DNA from: Leeuwenhoekiella aequorea
GTDB taxonomy: Bacteria > Bacteroidota > Bacteroidia > Flavobacteriales > Flavobacteriaceae
Direction: 5' to 3'
DNA length: 64,000 nucleotides
NCBI RefSeq assembly: GCF_004104375.1
Contig: NZ_QOVM01000001.1
Coordinates: 620,001 to 684,000, forward strand
The notes under the pieces were generated by a model that had not been told where the DNA came from, did not search any database, and saw only the letters and a program-made list of their open reading frames with translations. The translations under genes and the position numbers were made by a program. This document shows positions 27,938 to 37,343 of this stretch, piece after piece; position 1 is the stretch's first letter; each line of letters opens with the position of its first letter.

Positions 27938-28792
27938 CTAGGCGAATATTACTGTTTTATTACCATATACTAAGACTTTATGTTCTATGTGTGCTTTAAT
28001 TGCACGGGCTAAAACAATTTTCTCAAGATCTCTCCCTTTCAGAATAAAATCCTGAACAGAATGCACATGAGATACGCGTACAATTTCTTGTTCGATGATA
28101 GGGCCTTCGTCCAGATCTGCCGTAACATAATGACTAGTTGCTCCTATTATTTTTACGCCTCTTTCAAATGCCGCGTGATAGGGTTTTGCACCTATAAAAG
28201 CAGGCAAAAATGAATGGTGGATATTGATAATTTGATGTTTAAAATTAGCGACAAAATCATCTGAAATTATCTGCATATATCTGGCTAAAACAATAAGATC
28301 AATGTTATGTTCTTGTATGCTTTTTATTTGTTCGGCTTCAGCTTGTTTTTTAGTCTCTTTAGTTACCGGTATATATTTAAATGGAATATTAAATCGTTGT
28401 GCAACAATTTCAAGATCTCGGTGATTACTGATGATTAACGGAATTTCTACAGGTAACTCTCCGGAAGCATATCTGCCCAATAGATCATAAAGACAATGAT
28501 CATACTTAGATACAAATAATGCGAGATTGGGTCTGTATAGCGCATCATATAACTGATAGGTCAATTTGTAATCTTCCTTAAATTTAGCTGCAAATTGATT
28601 TTCAAATTCAGGTATAGAAAACTCTGAACTTTCAAATTCGCACTCGAGACGCATAAAAAAGACGCTTTCTTGCCTGTCGACGTGTTGATCGAGGTAAACA
28701 ATATTTCCGCTTAATTGAAGTATATAGTGTGTAATTGTTGTTACTATACCTTTACGATCGGGGCAATTAATTAAAAGTGTAATTTTCTGCAT
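27938..28792 (-). CDS. purU: Formyltetrahydrofolate deformylase
   Basis: PurU hydrolyses 10-formyl-THF to formate and THF, balancing one-carbon pools. The 284-residue protein has an N-terminal ACT domain (about 1-80, LLINCPDRKGIV) and a formyl-transferase domain with catalytic Asn190, His192 and Asp228, whose spacing matches the Asn-His-Asp triad of PurN; INIHHSFLPAFIGAKPYH and DLDEGPIIEQ are clearly readable. The ACT domain distinguishes it from PurN. It lies 108 bases upstream of the DUF4197 gene on the same strand and diverges from icmF. Confidence 0.95.
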   Translation of the reverse strand: MQKITLLINCPDRKGIVTTITHYILQLSGNIVYLDQHVDRQESVFFMRLECEFESSEFSIPEFENQFAAKFKEDYKLTYQLYDALYRPNLALFVSKYDHCLYDLLGRYASGELPVEIPLIISNHRDLEIVAQRFNIPFKYIPVTKETKKQAEAEQIKSIQEHNIDLIVLARYMQIISDDFVANFKHQIINIHHSFLPAFIGAKPYHAAFERGVKIIGATSHYVTADLDEGPIIEQEIVRVSHVHSVQDFILKGRDLEKIVLARAIKAHIEHKVLVYGNKTVIFA

Positions 28793-28922
28793 AATTCATC
28801 AAGCTATCTTAGAGCTAATCTAGAAAAATAAGCATCAAATTATAATATAAATAACACAAAATAAAACGCTTTTTGTTACCATTTATTTAAATTAGTGCCA
28901 GTTTAAAAGCCATATATTACGA

Positions 28923-31900
28923 ATGAAACAAATAACACCATATAAGCCTGTCAATAAAGTACGTATTGTAACTGCCGCATCACTTTTTGATGGTCATGAT
29001 GCAGCTATCAATATTATGCGACGCATCATACAAACTACTGGAGTAGAGGTTATTCATCTTGGTCATGATCGCAGTGTTGAAGAGGTTGTTAATACAGCAA
29101 TTCAAGAAGATGCTCATGCAATTGCGCTTACCTCTTATCAGGGTGGACATAATGAGTATTTTAAGTACATGTATGATTTGCTTTGCGAAAAAGGAGCTGG
29201 ACACATAAAGATTTTTGGCGGCGGTGGCGGTGTTATTTTGCCAGAGGAGATTGAGGAGCTTATGAATTACGGGGTTACCCGAATTTATGCTCCAGATGAT
29301 GGTCGTGAAATGGGATTACAGGGTATGATTAACGATCTTGTAAAACAATCTGATTATGCTTTAGGTGATGCATTAAGTGATGAGTTTGATCATTTAGCTG
29401 CGCAAAATGATACTGCAATTGCTCGAGTAATTTCTGCTGCAGAGAATTACCCCGAGGTAGCCAAACCTATACTAGACAAAATCCACGATAAAAACAAAGA
29501 TTCTAAAACCCCGGTTTTAGGTATAACAGGAACAGGTGGTTCTGGTAAATCATCACTTGTAGATGAATTAGTACGTCGTTTTTTAATAGATTTTCCTGAA
29601 AAAACTATTGGTATTATTTCAGTAGATCCTTCAAAGAGAAAAACCGGTGGGGCTCTATTAGGTGACCGTATTCGTATGAACGCAATTAATTCTCCACGAG
29701 TTTATATGCGTTCATTAGCTACCAGACAAAGTAATCTTGCTCTATCAAAACATGTACAGGAAGCTGTAGAGGTTTTAAAGGCGGCAGCTTACGATCTTAT
29801 AATACTTGAAACAAGTGGTATTGGGCAAAGTGATACCGAAATTTTAGACCATAGTTCTATCTCTTTATATGTGATGACGCCAGAATTTGGTGCGGCGACA
29901 CAGTTAGAAAAGATAGATATGCTAGACTTTGCAGATATAGTGGCTATAAATAAATTTGATAAGCGAGGTGCCTTAGATGCATTACGCGATGTTAAGAAAC
30001 AATATGTGCGTAACCATCAGTTGTGGGAAACAGATCACGATGACCTTCCTGTTTTTGGTACGATTGCTTCGCAGTTCAATGATCCCGGAATGAACCAGCT
30101 TTACAAAACGATTATGGATGAGCTGGTAGCTAAAACAGAAACTGAACTTAGAAGTAGTTTTGAAATTACCGATGAGATGTCTGAGAAGATATTTGTCATT
30201 CCGCCAGCACGAACGCGTTACCTTTCTGAAATTGCTGAAAATAATAGAGCCTACGATAAAACCGCTATTGAACAGGCAGAAGTTGCTCAGCGACTTTATG
30301 GTATTTTTAAAACGATAGATACCGTTACCGGAAAGGCTCCAGAGTTAGATAAGTCAGGTTTAATAGTTGATGATAGTCAACAAGAAGACAACTTACCAAA
30401 ATTATTACTTGCCGAATTTGATAGAGTTAAAATGGATCTAGATCCATATAACTGGGAAGTAATTACAGGCTGGGCAGATAAAGTAAGTAAATATAAGCAG
30501 CCGGTCTATAGTTTTAAGGTGCGTGATAGAGAAATAAAAATAGATACGCATTCAAAATCTTTATCTCATTCTGATATCCCAAAGATAGCTTTACCAAAGT
30601 ATCAGGCTTGGGGAGATATTCTTACTTGGGTTCTTCAAGAAAATGTGCCAGGAGAATTCCCATATACGGCAGGTTTATATCCCTTTAAACGTACAGGCGA
30701 AGATCCTACACGTATGTTTGCCGGTGAGGGAGGTCCAGAACGTACTAACCGTCGTTTTCATTATGTAAGTATGGGTTTACCTGCAAAACGACTTTCTACA
30801 GCATTTGATAGTGTGACACTTTATGGTAATGATCCTGATCATCGACCAGATATATATGGTAAAATAGGAAATGCAGGTGTTTCAATTTGCTGTCTTGATG
30901 ATGCTAAGAAATTATATTCTGGCTTTGATCTTTCAGACGCTATGACTTCTGTGAGTATGACCATTAATGGTCCTGCTCCCATGTTGCTTGGCTTTTTTAT
31001 GAATGCTGCCATCGATCAGCGTTGTGAAAAATACATTCGGGAAAATGGTCTTGAAGAAGAGGTTGAAAAGACTATTGCTGATATCTACCAGAAAAACGGA
31101 TTAGATCGTCCTAAATATCAAGGCGAACTTCCAGAAGGTAATAATGGTTTAGGTCTTATGCTTTTAGGTGTTACTGGAGATCAGGTGCTGCCTAAATCAG
31201 TTTACGAACAATTAAAAGCAGAAACTATACAGCAAGTACGCGGAACTGTACAGGCAGATATACTTAAAGAAGATCAAGCACAAAATACGTGTATTTTCTC
31301 AACTGAATTTGCTTTGCGTTTAATGGGGGATGTTCAGGAATATTTTATTGAGAAAGAGATTCGTAATTTCTATTCGGTTTCGATATCTGGATATCACATT
31401 GCAGAAGCCGGTGCAAATCCTATTACTCAATTGGCATTTACATTAGCTAATGGCTTTACGTACGTAGAATATTACCTAAGCAGAGGAATGGACATCAATA
31501 AATTTGGTCCCAATCTTTCATTTTTCTTTAGCAATGGCGTAGATCCTGAATATGCGGTAATAGGTCGTGTGGCCCGTAAAATTTGGTCAAAAGCTTTAAA
31601 ATATAAATATGGAGCGAACCCGCGTGCTCAAATGTTGAAGTACCACATTCAAACATCGGGAAGATCATTACATGCGCAGGAGATAGACTTCAATGATATA
31701 CGTACAACGCTTCAGGCTTTGTATGCGATTTATGATAACTGTAATTCGTTACACACAAATGCATATGATGAGGCAATTACAACACCCACCGAGGAAAGTG
31801 TACGCAGAGCAATGGCAATTCAGCTTATAATTAATAAAGAGTTAGGTTTAACTAAAAATGAGAATCCAATACAAGGAGCTTTTATAATTGAAGAGTTAAC

Positions 31901-32339
31901 AGAGCTTGTTGAGGAGGCCGTTTTACAAGAATTTGATCGTATTACAGAACGGGGTGGTGTTTTAGGTGCTATGGAAACGATGTACCAGCGTAGTAAAATA
32001 CAAGAGGAAAGTTTGTATTATGAAACCTTAAAGCACAATGGCGAATTCCCTATCATAGGTGTGAATACGTTTTTAAGCAGTAAAGGTTCTCCTACCGTAA
32101 AGCCTATGGAGGTGATACGGGCTACTGAAGAAGAAAAACAAGCTCAGATTGCAACCCTCACTAATTTGCATAAAGCTTATGAGAATGATGCAGAGGCTAT
32201 TTTAAAAACTGTGCAGGAAGCGGCAATTCAAAATGAAAATATGTTTGAGCGGTTAATGGAAGCCACAAAAATTTGCTCGCTGGGTCAGATTACAAATGCT
32301 CTTTTTGAAGTAGGAGGGCAGTATAGAAGAAATATGTAG
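28923..32339 (+). CDS. icmF: Fused isobutyryl-CoA mutase IcmF
   Basis: One 1138-residue chain carries a B12-binding domain (about 10-140; axial His25 in DGHDAA), a MeaB/MeaI-type G-protein chaperone (Walker A GTGGSGKS at 203-210, NKFD near 343) and the mutase barrel plus substrate domain (about 560-1138). IcmF interconverts isobutyryl-CoA and butyryl-CoA using adenosylcobalamin. Phe588 (YPFKR) and Gln787 (AQNT) stand where methylmalonyl-CoA mutase has Tyr and Arg, which supports IcmF rather than methylmalonyl specificity. About 50 extra residues near 700-755 separate these sites compared with the Geobacillus numbering I recall. No cobalamin riboswitch was seen upstream. Confidence 0.92.
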   Translation: MKQITPYKPVNKVRIVTAASLFDGHDAAINIMRRIIQTTGVEVIHLGHDRSVEEVVNTAIQEDAHAIALTSYQGGHNEYFKYMYDLLCEKGAGHIKIFGGGGGVILPEEIEELMNYGVTRIYAPDDGREMGLQGMINDLVKQSDYALGDALSDEFDHLAAQNDTAIARVISAAENYPEVAKPILDKIHDKNKDSKTPVLGITGTGGSGKSSLVDELVRRFLIDFPEKTIGIISVDPSKRKTGGALLGDRIRMNAINSPRVYMRSLATRQSNLALSKHVQEAVEVLKAAAYDLIILETSGIGQSDTEILDHSSISLYVMTPEFGAATQLEKIDMLDFADIVAINKFDKRGALDALRDVKKQYVRNHQLWETDHDDLPVFGTIASQFNDPGMNQLYKTIMDELVAKTETELRSSFEITDEMSEKIFVIPPARTRYLSEIAENNRAYDKTAIEQAEVAQRLYGIFKTIDTVTGKAPELDKSGLIVDDSQQEDNLPKLLLAEFDRVKMDLDPYNWEVITGWADKVSKYKQPVYSFKVRDREIKIDTHSKSLSHSDIPKIALPKYQAWGDILTWVLQENVPGEFPYTAGLYPFKRTGEDPTRMFAGEGGPERTNRRFHYVSMGLPAKRLSTAFDSVTLYGNDPDHRPDIYGKIGNAGVSICCLDDAKKLYSGFDLSDAMTSVSMTINGPAPMLLGFFMNAAIDQRCEKYIRENGLEEEVEKTIADIYQKNGLDRPKYQGELPEGNNGLGLMLLGVTGDQVLPKSVYEQLKAETIQQVRGTVQADILKEDQAQNTCIFSTEFALRLMGDVQEYFIEKEIRNFYSVSISGYHIAEAGANPITQLAFTLANGFTYVEYYLSRGMDINKFGPNLSFFFSNGVDPEYAVIGRVARKIWSKALKYKYGANPRAQMLKYHIQTSGRSLHAQEIDFNDIRTTLQALYAIYDNCNSLHTNAYDEAITTPTEESVRRAMAIQLIINKELGLTKNENPIQGAFIIEELTELVEEAVLQEFDRITERGGVLGAMETMYQRSKIQEESLYYETLKHNGEFPIIGVNTFLSSKGSPTVKPMEVIRATEEEKQAQIATLTNLHKAYENDAEAILKTVQEAAIQNENMFERLMEATKICSLGQITNALFEVGGQYRRNM

Positions 32340-32361
32340 AGCTTATCAAATTATAAATTAT

Positions 32362-32406
32362 AAAAAACACCTCACAGATTTTAAATCTGTGAAGTGTTTT
32401 TTTTTT
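32362..32406 (+). terminator. Terminator after icmF
   Basis: A long stem (32362-32381 with 32383-32402, one mismatch) ends in a run of at least ten Ts. It lies 22 bases after the icmF stop. Confidence 0.88.
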
Positions 32407-32465
32407 CTGTATTGAATAGAAGTAGCATGTATTTCTAAGTGACACGAATATTAATAATTTACAGC

Positions 32466-32987
32466 TTAGTCTTCAAAATTAAAATCATCTGGATCTATAG
32501 AATCATCATCTTCTAAGTCGTTATAATTTACTCCTGGTGGATTGAAAAGTCCCCAGCGATCGATGATATAATTAAAAGGGTCAAAAGTCTTTACCCATTC
32601 TGCAAATAGAATCCTAAATGCTTCAATCTCGTTGCGTAGTAGATCTAAATATTCGGTTTCTCTAAAGCCATACATTTCTAATCCTGTCATATGTGTAGCA
32701 AGATCTTGAGCTGATTTTCGAATCAAACAGGCTTTTTCCATCTTAATATCATAGAGGTCGCAGTTAAAAGCTCCTGCAATTTTTGAAGGAATAATCGACG
32801 CATCTTCTCTAATGTAGAGCGCCTGACTTCTTAAAATTTCCTGATCTGAACTATCTGTAGCAGCTGTTTCATAAGATGCAGCTATCTCGGCTATACGATT
32901 AGAAAGTTTTAAAATTTCTGTAGCTTTTATATAAAGTGCAGAATTTTCACAACTGTTTTGTGAACTAAAATCGTCTTCTAAAGACAT
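32466..32987 (-). CDS. Hypothetical protein, S23-like four-helix pattern (paralogue A)
   Basis: A 173-residue soluble protein predicted to be all helical up to about residue 140, then a Pro/Asp/Glu-rich acidic tail (DDDSIDPDDFNFED). The stretch YIREDASIIPSKIAGA resembles the second helix of S23/IVP-type four-helix bundle proteins (IRRAAVSIPSNIAEG), and the N-terminal KATEILKLSNRI resembles their first helix. Its neighbour at 33109-33492 matches it over most of its length. Function unknown; members of the S23 group have been linked to rRNA intervening sequences and diversity-generating elements, neither of which is present here. Confidence 0.65.
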   Translation of the reverse strand: MSLEDDFSSQNSCENSALYIKATEILKLSNRIAEIAASYETAATDSSDQEILRSQALYIREDASIIPSKIAGAFNCDLYDIKMEKACLIRKSAQDLATHMTGLEMYGFRETEYLDLLRNEIEAFRILFAEWVKTFDPFNYIIDRWGLFNPPGVNYNDLEDDDSIDPDDFNFED

Positions 32988-33108
32988 ACGCTAATGTTTA
33001 GGTCAATCAATTTGTTATTTTGAATAGTAAGTACAAAGTATAAATTATTTAGCACAAAATAATCAGTGCTTAAAGAAATGCTTATAAAGGAAAATGTAAA
33101 GGAAGAGT

Positions 33109-33492
33109 TTAAAGTGTCATCATCCACTTGTGCTGAAGCTTTCTAAATTTTCTTACTTCAGAACGTAAAAGTCGCACAAAGTCTTTACCGCTACTTTCTG
33201 CACGTTCCAAGCGCTCGCAAGTAGCATATAAACTAGAAGTTAATCGGTCTAAAGATGCCGCGTGTCGTAAACGATCATCTTGAAAAGTTTGACTTTCTGC
33301 CTTGATAATTTCTGGAGCCAGCGAGTCTGAATGACGTACGATATCACCTGTAAAATACACATAAGGATTTTCTGTCCCATTAGATTCTAGGGGAGCGAGA
33401 TCGTAAATCAAATAATTAGAAATTGAGCGTGAAAGTCGCAGTATTTCAATTGCTTGATTATATAAACGTGTATTTCTAGGTACTGATGACAT
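33109..33492 (-). CDS. Hypothetical protein, paralogue B of the neighbouring gene
   Basis: A 127-residue helical protein. It matches the downstream gene by eye: YNQAIEILRLSRSIS against YIKATEILKLSNRIA, DIVRHSDSLAPEIIKAE against YIREDASIIPSKIAGA, and DFVRLLRSEVRKFRKLQHKW against EYLDLLRNEIEAFRILFAEW. It lacks the acidic tail of the other copy and is more basic. The two genes lie 121 bases apart on the same strand and probably arose by tandem duplication. The function is unknown. Confidence 0.65.
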   Translation of the reverse strand: MSSVPRNTRLYNQAIEILRLSRSISNYLIYDLAPLESNGTENPYVYFTGDIVRHSDSLAPEIIKAESQTFQDDRLRHAASLDRLTSSLYATCERLERAESSGKDFVRLLRSEVRKFRKLQHKWMMTL

Positions 33493-33606
33493 AGCTTAAT
33501 TGTGATTCAAATTTAGCAGTATTCACAGATTAATATATATGGATTTTAAAGTTTTAAATTATATTTACTTTAAATATTAAAGAAAATAACTCCTATTTAT
33601 TTAAAT

Positions 33607-34080
33607 ATGCATATCGATTCAACTAACTGGAAAATTCTTCAAACACTGCAGAAAAATGCGCGTATAAGTAATAGTGCTTTGGGTAGAGCTGTAGGAATAA
33701 CTTCGCCGGCTGTAGCAGAGCGCATACGTAAAATGGAAGATGCGGGGATATTAATAGGTTACAAAGCAGAAATTTCGCATTTTGAATCTGGACATCAATT
33801 AAAAGCTATAATCACATTGCGTGCATTTATGGGTAGGTTAAAACCCTTTTTAGAAAAAGTACACGAGTTTAGCGAAGTCTTAAATTGCTATCGCATTACA
33901 GGAAATGAAAACATCTTGTTAGAAGTAGTGTTGTTTGATCAATTTCATCTTGAAGAGTTCATTGATAAACTTATCACATATGGAGAAACCAAAACGCACA
34001 TTGTACTTTCAACAGTAATTGAAAACGCACCCATACGCACAAGACGAGAAGACCGAATATCTAAAAAACCTAAAGTGTAG
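33607..34080 (+). CDS. Lrp/AsnC-family transcriptional regulator
   Basis: A 157-residue regulator with an N-terminal winged helix (about 4-60; IDSTNWKILQTLQKNARISNSALGRAVGITSPAVAERI) and a C-terminal RAM ligand-binding domain (about 68-145). Family members respond to amino acids and act as octamers. Its 3' end overlaps the convergent Nramp-like gene by 11 bases. Possible targets are that transporter or its own gene, but no operator could be recognised. Confidence 0.92.
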   Translation: MHIDSTNWKILQTLQKNARISNSALGRAVGITSPAVAERIRKMEDAGILIGYKAEISHFESGHQLKAIITLRAFMGRLKPFLEKVHEFSEVLNCYRITGNENILLEVVLFDQFHLEEFIDKLITYGETKTHIVLSTVIENAPIRTRREDRISKKPKV

Positions 34081-35281
34081 TTAGATACCAAATGCTAAAG
34101 GCTATAAGTAGTATAATACTTAATATGCTAAATGCATTTAAAAATTTACTTGGCCTATCTTCCAGAGGAACATTTTTACCATTCATTACGCAGTAATTAG
34201 CTATCGCAAAAAATGGAGCGGTTAAAAATGAGAGTATGGTGGCTATTTCAATGAGTGTTCCCATTTCACTAGTGAGTAAAAATAGAATACATCCAGTACC
34301 TAATATTAGAATCGCTAACCATATAGTATAGCTTCCTTTAATTGTTTTACCCAAAATTAATTCTACGGTTTTTGACATAACTCGTGGTGAAGCGTCGAGT
34401 GTGGTAAGGGTGGTGCTAAACATAGTTGTAAATGCGGCAATGCCTATGATATAAAACGCCCAGTTGCCGAGACTGCTAGTATAAAGATCTATAAGTTGTT
34501 TTGCAAACGAACTGCTGCTTGCGCTAAACTGGACTCCTGTGTTATGCATAACCAAAGCTCCTAATGCAATAAAACACGTACCGACAATTATTGTTCCCAG
34601 AAAACCGATGTTAAAGTCAAAGATTGCAGATTTTCTAGTAAGCTTACCTTCTTTAGCTTTTTCTAATGACCATAACGAATGCCAGATTGAGATGTCTAAT
34701 GGAGCCGGCATCCAGCCCATAAATGCAATAAGAAAGGCAACTCCAGCAGCATCTGTAGGTAATACCTGAATAAAATCTATTGTTTGATGAGGTTCATACC
34801 CTGCGATCCCAACGGCTATTAATGTACTTATTGTAAGCGTTATTACAATAAACTTCATCAAATTATCCAGAAAATTGTATTTGCCTAGTAGGAGTAAGGT
34901 GGTGCAAAGTATAGTTATAACAACATTCCATGTGGTAAGACTCCAATCTACCGGAAAAACATAACTAGCAATCCCAGCGGTTACAACTGTCACCGCTGTT
35001 TGTATTGTAAATATAGTGAGCAGATTTATTATAAAGTAGGCAATTAGTACAGCTCTGTTTAGATTAAGATATCCTTCTAGCAGACTTGTGCCTGTAGCGG
35101 CGGCATACCTTGGACCATACTGAAAAAATGGGTATTTAATAATATGAATTAAAACTAGAACCCATACTAAGCCAAAACCGTAATCGGCTCCCGATCGTGT
35201 AGATTGCACGAGATGTGATACACCTATTGCAGCTCCTGCAAATAAGAGTCCAGGGCCTAATTGCTTAAGCAAAGTTTTCAT
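34070..35281 (-). CDS. Nramp-like transporter lacking the DPGN metal motif
   Basis: A 403-residue membrane protein with about 11 helices. GPGLLFAGAAIG at the start and SGADYGF afterwards match Nramp helix 1, but the metal-binding DPGN is replaced by GVSH (20-23), and the MPH motif of helix 6 reads MPAP (191-194). Canonical Nramps use the Asp, Asn and Met of these motifs to bind Mn or Fe. This member must therefore carry another ion or substrate; proton coupling is also uncertain. It is the last gene of a four-gene unit, 6 bases after the sigma factor. Confidence 0.82.
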   Translation of the reverse strand: MKTLLKQLGPGLLFAGAAIGVSHLVQSTRSGADYGFGLVWVLVLIHIIKYPFFQYGPRYAAATGTSLLEGYLNLNRAVLIAYFIINLLTIFTIQTAVTVVTAGIASYVFPVDWSLTTWNVVITILCTTLLLLGKYNFLDNLMKFIVITLTISTLIAVGIAGYEPHQTIDFIQVLPTDAAGVAFLIAFMGWMPAPLDISIWHSLWSLEKAKEGKLTRKSAIFDFNIGFLGTIIVGTCFIALGALVMHNTGVQFSASSSSFAKQLIDLYTSSLGNWAFYIIGIAAFTTMFSTTLTTLDASPRVMSKTVELILGKTIKGSYTIWLAILILGTGCILFLLTSEMGTLIEIATILSFLTAPFFAIANYCVMNGKNVPLEDRPSKFLNAFSILSIILLIAFSIWYLTTL

Positions 35282-35287
35282 AGAGAT

Positions 35288-35845
35288 TTACGGCGTTTTT
35301 TCAATCAAGTCAGAAAGTAAGCGGCGCGCTCTTAATAATTTGACTTTGACATTGCTTAATGGTTCGTCGAGACTGTTAGCCATTTCTTTATAACTCATCT
35401 CTTGAAAGTAGCGTAAATTTATTACTTCTTGATAATGAGGTTTTAATTTTTTGATGTGGGCTAATAATTCAGATAAATTTTGTTCGGTAATTAAAGAATC
35501 TTCGGCAGTGGGATTTTTATCTACGACACTATTAAGTTTAAATTCTTTATGAAGTCGCTTTTCGGCTCGAGTTTCTTTTCGCAAAAGATCTATATGAAGA
35601 TTTTTAGATATGGTAACTAACCACGTGCTAAACTTATACTTATTGTCGTAGGTGCTTAATTGGTTGAATGCCTTTGAGAAAGTTTGTATGGTAATTTCTT
35701 CAGCTTTAAAATCATCTTGTGTTCTTTTTAGCTGAAAAGAGTAAACCAGGTTCCAGTGCGAGTTGAGCAAATAATTATAGGCACTCTGGCTACCTTGTTT
35801 TGCTTCACTAATTTTTAGATCTATAAGGTTCTGGTCTAGTTCCAA
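35288..35845 (-). CDS. ECF-type RNA polymerase sigma factor
   Basis: A 185-residue sigma-70 family protein. Region 2 is seen at about 20-90 (EEITIQTFSKAFNQLSTY, then KFSTWLVTISKNLHIDLLRK) and region 4 at about 128-180 (LKPHYQEVINLRYFQEMSYKEMA, with the recognition helix SNVKVKLLRARRLL). It starts at TTG 35845 inside the end of the glycosyltransferase gene (10-base overlap), indicating coupled translation. No anti-sigma gene adjoins it, so activity may be set by transcription or by a distant partner. Confidence 0.9.
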   Translation of the reverse strand: MELDQNLIDLKISEAKQGSQSAYNYLLNSHWNLVYSFQLKRTQDDFKAEEITIQTFSKAFNQLSTYDNKYKFSTWLVTISKNLHIDLLRKETRAEKRLHKEFKLNSVVDKNPTAEDSLITEQNLSELLAHIKKLKPHYQEVINLRYFQEMSYKEMANSLDEPLSNVKVKLLRARRLLSDLIEKTP

Positions 35846-36948
35846 CGTCGGGGTTTTACCATAATATTTGAAATAAAGATAAGCATTTGGAGAATTATTA
35901 GAAATGGCTCTAAGAAAGGTAAATATTTAATGAGATCTGCTTCTCTTAATTTAGCGGCAGCTTTAGATAAAATTACCCAGAAAATAACCGTACGTATTAG
36001 AATTAAAACGACTACCAAAGTCAAAAATTGCTGATTAAATAGAACAAAAGGAATCAAAGCAAAAAATAAAAATTGTGTGATATAAAAGAGGGCTAATTGT
36101 ATTTGATGTTTTTGTTTGTACAATTTCGCAACATCTGTATGCCTGCGTTTTTGAATAAACCAATCTTTCCATTTTTTTTTAGGTTCAGAATAGGTGAAAG
36201 ATTCAGGATTTACGCAAATAGAAATATTGGTTGAAGTTGCATTTTCATTTACAAATAAATCATCGTCTCCTGCTCGTATGTGAGCGTGCTTATCAAATCC
36301 ATTTGAGGATTTAAAAATGCCCTTTGTGTAGGCTAAATTTCGACCTACACCCATATACGCATTATTGTGAACGGCATACCCCAAATATTGCGTAGCAGTT
36401 AGCAGAGTCTCGTAGCGTATTATTTTATTAAGTAATGATTGACCATATCTTATATAACCACTATACCCCAGTACAATATGTTTCTCATCTATGAGATTTT
36501 GTATCATTAAAGCTGCCCAGTCTGTACTTATTGGAATACAATCTGCATCAGTTAAGAGTATTTTTGAATATAAAGATGCATTAATTGCTCTCGTAATTCC
36601 TGCTTTCTTGCCAGTTTCAGCATTTAGATTTATGACTTTTAAACGTGAATTCTCAATTGCAAGCTGTTGAAGAATTTCTAACGAATTATCATTAGAATTA
36701 TCGTTTACAACTATAATCTCAAACAGATTAAGATTTTGAAGACTAATAAGCTGAATGAGATTTTCTAAACGTTGAGATTCATTTTTAGCACAAATAATTA
36801 TAGACACCGCATCGTGTCTTTTAATATTCTGAAAGCGAGGCGTCCTGCTAAATGAAAATTTTGAAAAGTATAAGTAATAAGAACAATTTAATACAACTAC
36901 ACCACTGAAAATTGTTATAAACAGCTCTTCAAATAGAATAGATAGCAA
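35836..36948 (-). CDS. Membrane-bound GT2 glycosyltransferase
   Basis: A 370-residue enzyme: membrane helix at about 10-29, a GT-A catalytic domain with VNDNSND (near 82-88), the metal-binding TDAD (133-136), an acidic AGDDDLF motif and QKRRH (the QxxRW-type motif), then about three C-terminal helices. Processive cellulose-synthase-like and ceramide-type GT2 enzymes share this layout. Acceptor and sugar are unknown. It starts at TTG 36948, 9 bases after the small Cys-rich gene, and overlaps the sigma factor gene by 10 bases. Confidence 0.88.
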   Translation of the reverse strand: MLSILFEELFITIFSGVVVLNCSYYLYFSKFSFSRTPRFQNIKRHDAVSIIICAKNESQRLENLIQLISLQNLNLFEIIVVNDNSNDNSLEILQQLAIENSRLKVINLNAETGKKAGITRAINASLYSKILLTDADCIPISTDWAALMIQNLIDEKHIVLGYSGYIRYGQSLLNKIIRYETLLTATQYLGYAVHNNAYMGVGRNLAYTKGIFKSSNGFDKHAHIRAGDDDLFVNENATSTNISICVNPESFTYSEPKKKWKDWFIQKRRHTDVAKLYKQKHQIQLALFYITQFLFFALIPFVLFNQQFLTLVVVLILIRTVIFWVILSKAAAKLREADLIKYLPFLEPFLIILQMLIFISNIMVKPRRWN

Positions 36949-36957
36949 AATTGCGTT

Positions 36958-37158
36958 TTATGAAGCTTTTGGTGCGCAATCTCCCATTTCTTCGGGCATT
37001 TTACCACACATACCACAAGCTTCACCCTCTTTATTTAAAAAAGGATTCTGACTCGCACATGTTCCTGCAAATTTACCATCTTTCTTTGCCCAGATTTTAA
37101 TTGCAATCCCTGCGAAGGCTAATCCTAAAAGTACAAGAGTTATAAGAAGTAATTTCAT
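36958..37158 (-). CDS. Small Cys-rich membrane-anchored protein
   Basis: 66 residues: an N-terminal membrane helix (about 2-24) followed by a short hydrophilic domain with four cysteines: one in GTCAS, two in EACGMCGK and one in GDC. The CxxC and outlying Cys residues suggest metal binding or disulfides. Similar small proteins labelled membrane or secreted occur in flavobacteria without known function. It is the first gene of the unit with GT2, sigma factor and Nramp-like transporter, 9 bases before the GT2 gene. Confidence 0.75.
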   Translation of the reverse strand: MKLLLITLVLLGLAFAGIAIKIWAKKDGKFAGTCASQNPFLNKEGEACGMCGKMPEEMGDCAPKAS

Positions 37159-37281
37159 AGCTTAAAATTATGCTGCAAAGATACGACCTAGATAAGAGAG
37201 ACCCAAAGTATTTTCCGAAATCCTAATTAGTTAAATTCACTAAAAAGAAGCCTATTTATTTAACTAAAGATTAGTAGGCGC

Positions 37282-37315
37282 TTGATATATTGAATGTTAA
37301 TTATTAATACATTTG
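37282..37315 (+). promoter_or_regulatory. Predicted promoter of the fasciclin gene
   Basis: TACATTTG (37308-37315) matches TAnnTTTG, with TTG (37282-37284) 23 bases upstream, at the edge of the accepted range. The leader would be about 20 bases. Confidence 0.4.
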
Positions 37316-37343
37316 ATATTCACAAACCATTAAAAATTAATTT

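Noticed and set aside
28793-28922. Possible cobalamin riboswitch before icmF
   Set aside because: The 130-base AT-rich gap is too short and has no conserved B12-box-like segment (GCCACTG).
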